The notes beneath the pieces were generated by a model, which searched no databases, was not told where the DNA came from, and worked only from the letters and a program-made list of their open reading frames with translations. This document shows positions 9,495 to 18,744 of a stretch of 45,157 bases of DNA, in pieces. Numbering within the stretch: position 1 is the stretch's first letter; every line of letters begins with the position of its first letter. The translations under genes and the position numbers were made by a program. This DNA comes from Cytophagales bacterium (GTDB lineage Bacteria > Bacteroidota > Bacteroidia > Cytophagales > Cyclobacteriaceae): NCBI GenBank assembly GCA_016124425.1, contig WGNT01000105.1, forward strand, positions 1-45,157. The letters are read 5' to 3'.

Positions 9495-10377
9495 CCTCAC
9501 CCTTATTATGATCAATATTATTTTTACCGAGCAGGTTTATGGACAGGAAAAACCATATTTTTCGTTCGGAGTAATTACGGATGTTCAGTATGCTGACGTG
9601 GATCAAGCAGGGGAACGGAACTACAGGGGATCGCCGGTGATATTGTCGAAAACCATAGAGGCTTTAAATCAGCATGAATTGGCCTTTACCGTTCATTTGG
9701 GAGACCTTATCGACCGGGATTTCGACAGCTTTGCAAAGCCCTTACACATTCTGAAGGGTAGTAATGCCAAGGTATACCATGTCTTTGGCAATCACGATTT
9801 TGATTTACAGGATGAATACAAAAAGGAAGTTCCCAAGATCCTTGAGAATCCGAAAGGCTATCATTCCTTTACACTGGGTGAGGTGGTTTTTGTAGTTTTA
9901 AATGGGATGGACAATAGCTTGCCCGGTCATACCCTTGGTTCTTCAGAGTATAGGCGTGCGGCGACCACATTGGAAAACCTGGAAAAGGCAGGAGCTAATA
10001 ATGCAAAGCCATGGAATGGTGGGCTTGGTAAAAAGCAGACCAAGTGGCTCTCAAAAACATTGGCCTCAGCGCAAGAGAATAAAAATAAAGTAGTTATTTT
10101 CTGTCATTATCCACTCTTACCTGAAAATGGGCTTCAGTTATGGAATAACCGTGAAATTCTGTCAATCATGGATAGCTATTCCGGAGTGGTAGCGTATTTT
10201 TCGGGACATCACCACACAGGTAACTATGTCGTTGACAAAGGAGTACACCACCTTACCTTTTATGGGATCGTAGAGTCCAAGTCTCAGGTATTGGGTGGAG
10301 TGGTGCACGTGTTTGGCGATAGGCTCGAACTTACAGGATTGGGTGATCAGGAGTCGCGGGTAATGCCGTTCAGATAA
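9478..10377 (+). CDS. secreted calcineurin-like metallophosphoesterase
   Basis: This 299-residue protein has a signal peptide (cleavage near VYGQ) and a complete calcineurin-type two-metal centre: DVQYAD near 35-40, GDLIDRD from G75, GNHD at 104-107, CHYPLLP and GHHHTGN near 242. The pattern resembles Mn-dependent ADP-ribose/CDP-alcohol diphosphatases, but the exported location suggests a different phosphoester substrate. It overlaps the esterase gene by 17 bases with no room for its own promoter, so the two are probably co-expressed. Confidence 0.87.
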   Translation: MKLFVSLTLIMINIIFTEQVYGQEKPYFSFGVITDVQYADVDQAGERNYRGSPVILSKTIEALNQHELAFTVHLGDLIDRDFDSFAKPLHILKGSNAKVYHVFGNHDFDLQDEYKKEVPKILENPKGYHSFTLGEVVFVVLNGMDNSLPGHTLGSSEYRRAATTLENLEKAGANNAKPWNGGLGKKQTKWLSKTLASAQENKNKVVIFCHYPLLPENGLQLWNNREILSIMDSYSGVVAYFSGHHHTGNYVVDKGVHHLTFYGIVESKSQVLGGVVHVFGDRLELTGLGDQESRVMPFR

Positions 10378-10394
10378 CCACACAATCAGTGGGG

Positions 10395-11783
10395 TCAACG
10401 GCTAAAAAGCTTTATATATTCCACATATTTCGCCCATTTGATTTCGAGTATAACTAGCCCCTTGTTACCTGCGCCAAACAGAGATGGCAACCTGTCATTC
10501 ATTTCCGCGATAGAGGATACAGTTGTAAATGGCGAGGTTGCGGTGGCCTGTACCACCCGGAAGCTAATGGGTTGTCCATCGGTGTATAGGGAAGGGTCCG
10601 TCAAGCCCACCCGTAGTTGCTCGCCACTGATAGGGTTCGGATAAGCCCGCCAAACACCTTTTGCCGCTTCTGTCTTTGGTATATTGATAGACATCAATTC
10701 AGAATACACATGGCTCCCATTTAGATCGACTTGCTTAATCCGGTAGTAAATAGTGCCGCCAAACAGCGGGAGGTTTTTGTCTATAAACTCGTATTTGGAG
10801 ATCTCGTCCTTCCACCCCATAGCCATAACCTTCCCGACCTTAAGAAAATCATTTGCTTTTCCGAAGGATCTTTCAATTTCGAAATGACTGGATTCCGATT
10901 CCGTGGCGGTAGACCACCTAATCCTTGTAAGCTTGTTTTTTTCTTCGAACGTAGCATTGAATTCTAGAAGTGCCACGGGAAGGATAGAATACGAAACACT
11001 GACTATTACCAGACCGTCTCCGCCATTTCCACCTCTGGTCCAGCCACCACCGCCGCCTCCTCCATTCGTCGCGTTTACCGCTGTAGCCCTACTACCATCT
11101 GAACCTCCATCAATGCCAGTTCCTGAAACACCATTGATTCCATTACCATTTCCTTTTGAGGCCCCACCTCCGCCGCCACCAAAACCGTCTATACCGGGTC
11201 CTCCATTTCCTCCATTTGCGTTGTTTCCTGACCATTGGCCCGTACTTCCGTTTCCACTCTCGGTTGATGCACCTGCTCCGCCACCTCCCGCACTTCTTGA
11301 ATTTGAGGTATTACCCGAACGAGGTACAGCCGCTTCTCCCCCGGAATTCCCATTTCCAGAGCTGCCTCCTCTACCCGCATTACCCCCGTTTCCGCCTAGA
11401 CCACCGGCGGCAGATTCTCCGTTGAAATTCGAAGCCATACCAATCGATCCATTTACGTTTGGAGCAGTTCCGCCCGCCCCTCCAGATCCAACTGTTATAG
11501 GAAATACATCGCCGGAATTCACTTCAATAGCGAGTACTCGTACCTGCCCACCGCCTCCTCCGCCGGCGCCTTGGCCCCTTCCGCCTCCACCGCCTCCACC
11601 GACGATCGTCACGGTAAGTTCCACCCTTTCGATAACATCACCTGGTTCAAACGGACCTGCGTAGGAAGGTACTGTATACGTATGGGCGCCTGCCGTGGAA
11701 AACACAGTCGTCTGACAAGCCGCCCTATTTGAGACGGTTACCAATAATAAAATGATTAGAACTCCAGAAGCGTATTTCTTCAT
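10395..11783 (-). CDS. secreted glycine-rich protein with T9SS C-terminal module
   Basis: The product is 462 residues from the ATG at 11783, chosen because it opens directly with a signal peptide (MKKYASG...AACQ); the open frame runs 22 residues further upstream without signal features. Residues about 25-75 resemble the beta-rich start of 'glycine-rich domain' proteins (HTYTVPSYAGPF, VELTVTIVGGGG). Residues about 60-270 are Gly/Asn/Ser-rich with many GGGG runs. The last 180 residues form a fibronectin-like beta module and a sorting tail (HFEIERS, YRIKQVDLNG, YPNPISGE) shared with the next gene. Family knowledge points to export by the type IX secretion system and a surface role such as adhesion; function is unknown. 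Confidence 0.82.
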   Translation of the reverse strand: MKKYASGVLIILLLVTVSNRAACQTTVFSTAGAHTYTVPSYAGPFEPGDVIERVELTVTIVGGGGGGGRGQGAGGGGGGQVRVLAIEVNSGDVFPITVGSGGAGGTAPNVNGSIGMASNFNGESAAGGLGGNGGNAGRGGSSGNGNSGGEAAVPRSGNTSNSRSAGGGGAGASTESGNGSTGQWSGNNANGGNGGPGIDGFGGGGGGASKGNGNGINGVSGTGIDGGSDGSRATAVNATNGGGGGGGWTRGGNGGDGLVIVSVSYSILPVALLEFNATFEEKNKLTRIRWSTATESESSHFEIERSFGKANDFLKVGKVMAMGWKDEISKYEFIDKNLPLFGGTIYYRIKQVDLNGSHVYSELMSINIPKTEAAKGVWRAYPNPISGEQLRVGLTDPSLYTDGQPISFRVVQATATSPFTTVSSIAEMNDRLPSLFGAGNKGLVILEIKWAKYVEYIKLFSR

Positions 11784-12279
11784 CCATCTTGGAAAAAAAA
11801 TTTCTTGGACAAACTGCCTAGACAAATACTTTATAGGGTGTGAGGTCACAATGGTGGTGAGTAGAAAATCTGTTAGATAATTTGGTTGTTACAGGAATGC
11901 GTTTTTTAATGGTTCGGGTTTACCAGTATCCATTCAGCTTCTTTGTTTTATTTTTTGACGCCAAAGATATTGGATAAGGATAGGATCGCTAGCACAGCCA
12001 TGGGTAGTCCAATAATATTATTACCATTAAAATGTATTACAAATATATAAAAAAGTATTTGAAAAATTTATCGGGTTCGTAAAATAAGAAAATCCTTCCC
12101 TAGCGAGACATGGATTCATTTGGTAATAGGTGTAAAGTAGTATCCATGAACTACAAAAAGAATGACTATTTTGTCAATCTTTTTTTTGATAAAAACTTGG
12201 AATGTGTCAAAACTGTCTAGCATCTTGCCGATGCATAATTTTATCTGGGTGCTTAATTTTTTTTTCAATCCATAAAGCT
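11784..12279. other. intergenic region without a recognised gene
   Basis: About 500 bases between two minus-strand secreted-protein genes. The sequence is AT-rich, has no sustained coding frame and no strong hairpin with a T run. It should hold the promoter of the glycine-rich protein gene, but no convincing -7/-33 pair was found. Confidence 0.5.
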
Positions 12280-13962
12280 TTAGAGCTTCAAAACCTTAAT
12301 GCGTTCTACCTTTTGTCCCCAATAGATTTCAACAACAAGGACGCCTTTTGAGACACTGGGAATCAGTTGATTCAAGGCCTCATTCATTTCTGCCTCGGAG
12401 CCCACGGAAATTTCTTTTGAAGGCATTGTGGGGTGTAATATTCGAAAGCGGATCTTTTCACCCTGATACTTTGACGGATCCAACAACCTGATGCGCAACT
12501 GACTGTCGTATGTGGGATTGGGATAGGCCTTCCAAACACCCTCTATTACTTTAACTTCTGGCGTGCGGATGGACATGACGCTCGAATAATCCACTGCATC
12601 GTTTAGATCGATCTGCTTTATCCGATAAAGGATATTAGTTTCGTAAAGAGGAAGGTCTTTGTCGATAAAGGTATACTCCGTAGCGCTGTCCTTCCAACCC
12701 ATTGCCATTACTACCCCGATTTTTTGAAAATCGTCCACGGAGCCAATGGATCTTTCGATTTCAAAATGACTGGATTCCCATTCCGTGGCAGTTGCCCAGG
12801 AGATCAGGGAATTTCTGAACTTGGAGTTATAGTTGGTACGGTTATAAATGAACCTAACTGGAAGTATGGTAGAACTAATGTCAAATAAATCGGTTCTGCA
12901 GGTTGACGTTGTGATGTCGAATGTGGTTAGCAGATAGGTTCCTCCCGCTAGTTCCTCGATTCTAGTCGATTCAGAATAAAATTCAGGGTTGTCAAGAGAG
13001 GTCCAAAAATGGACTACATCTGAGGAAGTAAGCGTAACGTCGATCACTCCGTTTGATGTTCCTTCGTCGGTGTTTGTGATCAGAACTGTATCTACCACCG
13101 CATCATAGGATAGAGGTACCGGAACGTTTACAGACCTCGAAATTTTGTCTCCATTTAATGGATTTTGTGAGACAGTTAACGATGCACCGATTATAGAGCC
13201 GCCCTGTTTATTTGCCAATACAGGAGTAAATTCAGTCCGTTCCTCGGATGTACCGTCCGCATAAGTAAATTCCCATAGGGTAGTATAGTCAAGAGTTGGA
13301 TTGCCTCCAAAAAGGGAGGTAATCAAAAACGAGACGTTAGTCGTCGATACAGCTCCAGAGTTACAATCAAACGTGGGTTCAAAGGCATACGAAAGGGCCC
13401 CGACTTCGATCGGTATGGTGGGCTGATTTAAACACTGCGCAGCAGGGTAATCCTGACAATCATAGCCGAATTCTAGATCTTGACTGCTGTTAGTTGTCCA
13501 AGCTACTAGCGGTTGGGAAAGCTCGTAAAATTCATTTGCGCACTCAATGTTCAGACTTGCTGGAAGTGGAATGGTAAAGAGGCATGCACCGTCAGGACAG
13601 GGTGCAACCGTCCCAATAAACTCATTAAAGTAGTAGGAGTCTAGCGGATCACCACTCGCGTTGTTTCTGTCCTTTTTTAAAATGTCTGCAATCAGCCTTA
13701 CATTGTTGATATCATTTTTTGAATTCGAAGTGTATAACACCGAAATAAATAATGGCTCACCCGAATTTTCACAAAGATCGCTGGGCGGCTGTCCGGTAGA
13801 ATTACTGAAATACGCATTTAATATCGAGTAATTTCTGGCATTTCCTTTGCAGATATTACAAGTAGCCCTTAAATCCAGCAGATCCGAATCGTATGCAAAT
13901 CCTTCCCTTGCACCAAAAAACATTACGCAGAGTAAAAACCCAACTATCCCGACCTTTTTCAT
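12280..13962 (-). CDS. large secreted protein with T9SS C-terminal module, unknown function
   Basis: This 560-residue protein has a clear signal peptide (MKKVGIVGFLLCVMFFGARE, cleavage near FAYD). The N-terminal 370 residues are beta-rich with several Cys residues (CNICKG, CENSG, CPDGAC, YDCQDYPAAQC) that could form disulfides; I do not recognise a named domain. The C-terminal 180 residues are closely related to those of the preceding glycine-rich protein (WATATEWESSHFEIERS, YRIKQIDLND, WKAYPNPTYDS). This fits a Por-type tail that directs type IX secretion and anchoring. The start is supported by the signal peptide. Confidence 0.8.
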   Translation of the reverse strand: MKKVGIVGFLLCVMFFGAREGFAYDSDLLDLRATCNICKGNARNYSILNAYFSNSTGQPPSDLCENSGEPLFISVLYTSNSKNDINNVRLIADILKKDRNNASGDPLDSYYFNEFIGTVAPCPDGACLFTIPLPASLNIECANEFYELSQPLVAWTTNSSQDLEFGYDCQDYPAAQCLNQPTIPIEVGALSYAFEPTFDCNSGAVSTTNVSFLITSLFGGNPTLDYTTLWEFTYADGTSEERTEFTPVLANKQGGSIIGASLTVSQNPLNGDKISRSVNVPVPLSYDAVVDTVLITNTDEGTSNGVIDVTLTSSDVVHFWTSLDNPEFYSESTRIEELAGGTYLLTTFDITTSTCRTDLFDISSTILPVRFIYNRTNYNSKFRNSLISWATATEWESSHFEIERSIGSVDDFQKIGVVMAMGWKDSATEYTFIDKDLPLYETNILYRIKQIDLNDAVDYSSVMSIRTPEVKVIEGVWKAYPNPTYDSQLRIRLLDPSKYQGEKIRFRILHPTMPSKEISVGSEAEMNEALNQLIPSVSKGVLVVEIYWGQKVERIKVLKL

Positions 13963-14600
13963 CTAACAAAATTTATCATCTTAATGCACTATAAATATAC
14001 AAAAATGTATTTTAAATCAAAAATAGCTCCTTTTTATTTTGCGAACTACCTTGGCGTATACGTTCATCTGCTAAAAAATAAATATATATTTTTATAATAT
14101 ATTTGAATATTAGTTCTTATTAATTTTTTTATATAAAAAATATTTGAAAAAATAATACTTTAAATTTTTTCATGATTTTTAGTGGGATACCAAAAATAGA
14201 TTAGGAATTTACCCGTTTTGGAAAGAACCTGCTAAGGAAGTTCCTTGTTGAAGATGTTCCTTTTGTAAATAGAATACTTTTTGGTATTTTATTTTAGGAT
14301 TTAGAGTAAAAAGAAAATCTGCTGTTGTATCTTTAATTCACTTACCCCTTTTCCATAACGTCGCGGAGTCAAGCCGGTTGTAGTATGTTTCTTTTTTGAA
14401 GCCGGTTTTATGCCCTTGCCTTTATGACATTCAAATTATGGACGAAAGCAAAGAAGAATTGTCCTATCTTCCGATGTTTTTTGAAAGTCGTTTAGCATGT
14501 GGTAAGCAACATGGATAGAGAAGGCCCGTTGTAGGGAATATTTTTTTGGTTATTCGTTTAGTCTAGACAACCCTTCGGGGAGGTCAGTTATTTTACATCC
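13963..14600. other. intergenic region without a recognised gene
   Basis: Over 600 bases of very AT-rich sequence with no supported coding frame. A TATTTTTG -7-like element on the minus strand (plus-strand CAAAAATA at 14018-14025) could serve the secreted-protein gene ending at 13962. A 13-bp inverted repeat (AAGGAA, 1 base, TTCCTT) lies at 14234-14246. Confidence 0.45.
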
Positions 14601-15105
14601 AAAATTTCCATTGGATAATCCATTGACAGTGCGGGCCATTCGGGGAATTTAGCCCTTATTCGAAACACTTAGGCCGGAACTGAACTTATAAATTTTTTTA
14701 TTAGCGGCCTAATTAGAGAACCTTATGTACCGGCGACTGTCCAAAGCGTTTTATGGATTGAGCATCCTGTTGTTTCTTATCGTCTTTCTATATATTTACT
14801 CAGCCTCACCTGAATTCGTGACCTATGAACTGTCCGACAGAGGATTGCCGCTGAAACAGTTTACAAAAGAAACCTTTTTCTACCTCTTTATTGGCGTGTT
14901 TATGTTCGTAAACGTGCTTCTAATGCTTCCCGCCAAAATGATAGAAACGCATTTTTCCCCGATGCTGCGAAGGGTGTTCCCGCGAGGGGAATCGTTTCGC
15001 GAGCAGATGCTTTCATTGCTTTATTCCTTTGCGGCGATCTTAAACATCGCCACGGTGACCATGGTATTTTATCTTCATAGTATTACGAACCAAAATGAAA
15101 TCAGC
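14601..15105 (+). repeat. direct repeat copy A (paired with 18745-19249)
   Basis: This stretch aligns without gaps to 18745-19249 at a constant offset of 4144 bases. Similarity is patchy at the left, strong from about 14660 and very strong through the coding part, including the leader and 127 codons of the small membrane-protein gene. It stops abruptly after the codon at 15103-15105. Confidence 0.85.
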
Positions 15106-15234
15106 ATCTTGGGATGGTATGCCTTCGTGCCGCCTCTTTTGAACTTTTGTATCATTTCACTGGTACCTATCACATCAACAACAGTGTCAACAGATGTACT
15201 GGATGGTAGGCGGCAATCCTGTCAAAAATGTTAA
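14725..15234 (+). CDS. small membrane protein, duplicate with an altered C-terminus
   Basis: The product is 169 residues. The first 127 differ from the downstream copy at 18869 in only five positions (S13T, M60L, S90P, L98W, I105V). Three or four membrane segments are visible (about 9-27, 50-70, 97-118 and a weaker one at 128-150). After residue 127 similarity is lost, and the tail ends in a polar, Cys-containing stretch (DGRRQSCQKC). A neighbouring frame reads on with 'MYWMVGGNPVKNVNREKF' to a TAG near 15246, so a frameshift in an older C-terminus is possible. Family and function are not recognised; this copy may be decaying or divergent. Confidence 0.6.
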   Translation: MYRRLSKAFYGLSILLFLIVFLYIYSASPEFVTYELSDRGLPLKQFTKETFFYLFIGVFMFVNVLLMLPAKMIETHFSPMLRRVFPRGESFREQMLSLLYSFAAILNIATVTMVFYLHSITNQNEISILGWYAFVPPLLNFCIISLVPITSTTVSTDVLDGRRQSCQKC

Positions 15235-15325
15235 TCGGGAAAAGTTCTAGGCTGTTGCCGGTTTGGTTTTTAAAAACTATCGTGGCCAGAATCGCTTTTG
15301 TTTGGGTCTCTAAAGAAAAAATTTT

Positions 15326-15370
15326 TAAAAAAAGGAGGCTGTTCGACTTTTCGGACAGCCTCCTTTTTAA
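15326..15370. terminator. strong bidirectional terminator hairpin
   Basis: A long stem, AAAGGAGGCTGT paired with ACAGCCTCCTTT around a CGACTTTTCG apex, is flanked by A runs on the left and T runs on the right, so it can stop transcription from both sides. It separates the duplicated membrane-protein gene from the convergent VWA lipoprotein gene, whose stop codon is at 15387. Confidence 0.88.
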
Positions 15371-15386
15371 ATATGAAATTTTAAAG

Positions 15387-17048
15387 CTACCTAATGATAA
15401 TAATGTCCTCTCCTTCAAAATCTGTTCCGTCCATCAACTGACCTTTTACTGTAACCTTGATTACATCGTCTCTGGAAACATCTCCCAATGCCTGTATGAC
15501 ATCCTGAGCGTTGAACCTAATGGTCAGATCCATAAATCCATCACTTTCCAAGGTATTGCAAGCGTCAGATTCAAGAGGCTTGTCTACAATTGGCTCGTAA
15601 GGCGTCGCCACGTCACTGTAGGCATGACCTACTGGTGAAACGCCTTCCAAAGTAACCGTCGATATGTCAATGTCGTTAACATCAAAGTCGGCCGTTCCCA
15701 TGATTGCGGTAGGAATGACTCCATTTCTATTCAGTTGAATCGGATTTGGGCAACTACCGGGATGCACGTCAAAGGGAACAAATACAATTGGTTCTGGAAC
15801 TGTAATTGTCACGGAGGTTGTCGCATATTGAGCGCCGTCGCCGACTAGGCAAAGGTCAAATTCATATACACCGGGCGCTGTGCCTGCGGGGACAGTAATC
15901 GTGACATCAAAGTGTCTTTCAATAGGCTCATCCAATACAATACCTGTAAATGAACTGGGATCAACACCAGTCAACCAAGTTGAATAGGTAGGATCGCATG
16001 TCTCAATACTTAAATTATCAATTTTATTCAAGTTTTCACCAATAATGCCCGCAATGAAATCTGCGACATCAGGACTGGAAGCATTAAAGGGAAAAGCATC
16101 TCCACCTGTAAGTTGGGAGGCAGCTTTCCATAATGCAAATGGACTCCCCGCCGTACTTCCTGAAAACAAAGTGATTAGAGTGTAGCCGTTATCTTTTAAT
16201 TCGTTGATAGTTTTGACGAATTCCAGATCATCTGCTGTACCCGCTACTCCGTCCCTGCCCAGGTCTGGACCGAAGGAAGTTCCAGGCAATCCAATCAGGC
16301 CATAGACATTACAATCATGGGGCATCGCATCTAACCAATATATGGCGATCTTTTTTGAACCTGATCTCCAATTTATGGTTTCATCGTTGTACAATTCCCA
16401 GAGGGCTCGCGTGTAACTTTCCGGGCCATCCCCACCAGAACGCAAAACCATGGCATTAATGCCAGCCGAGGTATTGGCAATGACATCACTTAAGTTTGCG
16501 TCCAGTTTGTAGGGGTAATCTGAACCAGCTCCATAGAAGGTATTATATCCACATCCACTGTGGCGACCTAGGTAATCCACCTGTGAAATCGCACCAAAAT
16601 TCGTGTCGGGTATCAAGCCCCTGACTGCACCCATGATGTTAATGGAATTGGCTTTCGCTGTATTGAGCACAGCTCCAATGCTACCTGATAAATCCAACAT
16701 AAACATTACATCTCCAGTGGAGGGGGCACCATCGATTTTTCCAGTTAATTTCTGCGTAATGCCTTCTTCCGGACTAAGAGTTGCTACGATTGGAGATTCC
16801 AAACTTGATTCCGAGGATGAGGTACTTACCCTGTGATTAGCTGAAAATTCCTTAGAATAATCTTTTAAAGGAACTAAAGAAGATGGCGGATCTCCTTCGA
16901 ACTGATTAGCAGACATATCGTCGGCAATTTGTTGGTTTAAACTAGCAGCGTCATTTTGTACATCTGTCAAGTCCTGACAGGCCATAAAGGCGAATAAGAC
17001 AAAAAGACTTCCGCAAGTTTTTAACATACTTTTCTTTAATTTTTTCAT
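15387..17048 (-). CDS. VWA-domain lipoprotein
   Basis: This 553-residue protein has a lipoprotein signal with lipobox FMAC (Cys24). A Ser-rich linker follows, then a von Willebrand A domain with the MIDAS motif DLSGS at 119-123 and later 'SGGDGPESYTRALWEL' and 'IYWLDAMPHDC' strands. Near 370-410 there is a beta-sandwich segment (FDVTITVPAGTAPGVYEFDL). The last 120 residues form a domain I have seen in surface proteins of Planctomycetes and Bacteroidota, with HPGSCPNPIQLNRNGVIPTA and 'DGFMDLTIRFNAQDV'. A surface-exposed, metal-dependent ligand-binding role is inferred. The gene lies between the two repeat copies and diverges from the LytTR gene. Confidence 0.85.
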   Translation of the reverse strand: MKKLKKSMLKTCGSLFVLFAFMACQDLTDVQNDAASLNQQIADDMSANQFEGDPPSSLVPLKDYSKEFSANHRVSTSSSESSLESPIVATLSPEEGITQKLTGKIDGAPSTGDVMFMLDLSGSIGAVLNTAKANSINIMGAVRGLIPDTNFGAISQVDYLGRHSGCGYNTFYGAGSDYPYKLDANLSDVIANTSAGINAMVLRSGGDGPESYTRALWELYNDETINWRSGSKKIAIYWLDAMPHDCNVYGLIGLPGTSFGPDLGRDGVAGTADDLEFVKTINELKDNGYTLITLFSGSTAGSPFALWKAASQLTGGDAFPFNASSPDVADFIAGIIGENLNKIDNLSIETCDPTYSTWLTGVDPSSFTGIVLDEPIERHFDVTITVPAGTAPGVYEFDLCLVGDGAQYATTSVTITVPEPIVFVPFDVHPGSCPNPIQLNRNGVIPTAIMGTADFDVNDIDISTVTLEGVSPVGHAYSDVATPYEPIVDKPLESDACNTLESDGFMDLTIRFNAQDVIQALGDVSRDDVIKVTVKGQLMDGTDFEGEDIIIIR

Positions 17049-17632
17049 AGATTAATTATTTTGGGTAAAAGATCGAATAGAAATGAAATTTTCGCACCGG
17101 CTTGCACCAGACCATCAGCAGAATCTTCAAACAAATTTCGAAGAAGTTTTATTTATTATAATTCAAAGTAAAATTGCAAATTAAGCTAATCAAATTCGTT
17201 ATGGGCATAATATTACCTTGGGCATTTATAAAGGAAAACAAAGAATGTACGGTTAGCCTATCAAGGTGTCCCAATGCTTATTTTGGATGTACAAATTTAT
17301 TTAAAATTCTTTTTTTGTGTTTTTAGCAAACTTTTATGTATATAATAAGCTATTTTAAAAAAATATTTTGTAATTTCAATTTTAGATAATCTCTTAGATC
17401 TTTTGTTTGTGAGTGCACTTATAAGTACGGTGCGTACGATGTCACATGTAGTAGGTGGAAAATTATTGGGAACAGAGTGAAAAACATAAAATATAAATAT
17501 TTAAATTTTAAAATTAATTTTATTATTATTTTTAATAAAATATTATTACAAAAAAATATATAATGTTCATTTATAGATAGTTTATATTCTTTTAATCTTT
17601 CTATTCTTCAATTATTATTTTAAAACTATGTT
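17049..17632. promoter_or_regulatory. divergent intergenic region between VWA and LytTR genes
   Basis: This 584-base, extremely AT-rich region separates two divergent genes and has no coding frame. A minus-strand -7-like TAAATTTG lies at 17292-17299 without a well-placed -33 TTG. Near the middle are two adjoining inverted repeats, ACTTATAAGT at 17417-17426 and GTAC-N5-GTAC at 17425-17437, which could be regulator sites. LytTR regulators usually bind paired direct repeats, and none is obvious. Confidence 0.4.
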
Positions 17633-18421
17633 ATGAAAGATATTATTCGTATAGTTAGTGTGAACAATGAAGTTCACGCTTGGGATACCTTGCAGCACAT
17701 TATTGAAAATAACATTGAAGGTGCCCATCTTGTAAAGAGCTACTCCAAACCAGATAGTTTTTTGCAAGAATGGAAAGCAGGCATGCACGATTTTGACCTT
17801 CTGTTTTTGGACTTTGAAATTTACCCTCTAAATGGTATCGATCTAATAAAAAAGATGAAAAAGATCAGTTCGAGACTCCACTTTGATACTGTTTTTTTAA
17901 CATCTAACGATAACTTCGCTTTAGAAGCCGTCAGGAATCATGCCATAGACTACCTTCATAAACCCTACAGGTCAGAAGAAATTCAATTCTGTCTGAAAAA
18001 ATGGAAAAAAACGAAGTTGCCTTTTGTCAACCCAATAGAAAATCAATTACCGCAACAATCTCCGGAAAAACCCAAGAAGGCTAGAAATCGATTGGCCATA
18101 CCCACCTTGGAAGGTTATGAAATCATCGAAATTGACCAAATCATCAGGTGTGAGGCTGATCGCAATTATAGCTACATTTATCTTATTGGCGTAACTCAGC
18201 CACTCTTAATATCCAGAAATTTAAAAGATCTGGAAACTGCACTTAGCTCAAATGGGTTTTTAAGAATACATAACTCGCATCTAATCAATCCTATTTACAT
18301 AAAGAAAATATTGAGAACAGACGGAGGAATGATTGAGTTGATAGACCATACAAAAATCATGATAACCAAAAATAAGGTTATGACAGTTGAAGAACTTTTT
18401 AACAACATAACAAAATTATGA
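17633..18421 (+). CDS. LytTR-family response regulator with atypical receiver
   Basis: This 262-residue protein has a receiver domain (1-120) and a LytTR DNA-binding domain (about 155-260: RCEADRNYSYIYL, SRNLKDLE, FLRIHNSHLINP). The phospho-acceptor is D60 in FLDFE, and T90 and K110 are in place (DYLHKPY). The acidic pair that binds Mg, normally VDDE, is VNNE here (N11-N12), so phosphorylation may be weak or absent. No histidine kinase gene lies beside it. The nearest gene is the divergent VWA lipoprotein, which is its most likely target, though this is inference. Confidence 0.87.
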   Translation: MKDIIRIVSVNNEVHAWDTLQHIIENNIEGAHLVKSYSKPDSFLQEWKAGMHDFDLLFLDFEIYPLNGIDLIKKMKKISSRLHFDTVFLTSNDNFALEAVRNHAIDYLHKPYRSEEIQFCLKKWKKTKLPFVNPIENQLPQQSPEKPKKARNRLAIPTLEGYEIIEIDQIIRCEADRNYSYIYLIGVTQPLLISRNLKDLETALSSNGFLRIHNSHLINPIYIKKILRTDGGMIELIDHTKIMITKNKVMTVEELFNNITKL

Positions 18422-18744
18422 GATCTCAAGCGTTTAATTATTGATTTTGAAGTATAAAGCCGCAATTCGGTTGCAAATACATAAATCAAAAAATAACTCC
18501 CAACCACCGGTTTTAACCTAAGCTACTGAGGGGTTTAATCCCGTTCTGTGAGTTGACCCTTCTAAAAAAAGTTTTGACAATATTTATGTTAGACTATATT
18601 TTACGGCAAGCCATACCTGACTGCCAATAGGAAGGTTTCTTAAATATTTGATCCACATTTTACTTCAATAATGTCTATCAATGTTAATCCCCAAACATTT
18701 TCACCATATTTTGCATCATTCTAATCCCCCACAAAACCAATCAG
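18422..18744. other. intergenic region without a recognised gene
   Basis: About 320 bases between the LytTR gene and repeat copy B. The sequence is AT-rich with no supported coding frame, no tRNA and no clear hairpin terminator. Confidence 0.45.

Noticed and set aside
10903..11664. Plus-strand 253-residue proline-rich open frame
   Set aside because: It is the exact antisense of the glycine-rich gene: GGN codons read as NCC give Pro runs. It has no start signal or family similarity.
11784..11849. 22-residue upstream extension of the glycine-rich protein
   Set aside because: The extension is not signal-like, while the internal ATG at 11783 begins a proper signal peptide.
15228..15638. Plus-strand open frame over the VWA gene end
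   Set aside because: It runs through a strong terminator and lies antisense to the conserved C-terminal domain of the VWA protein.
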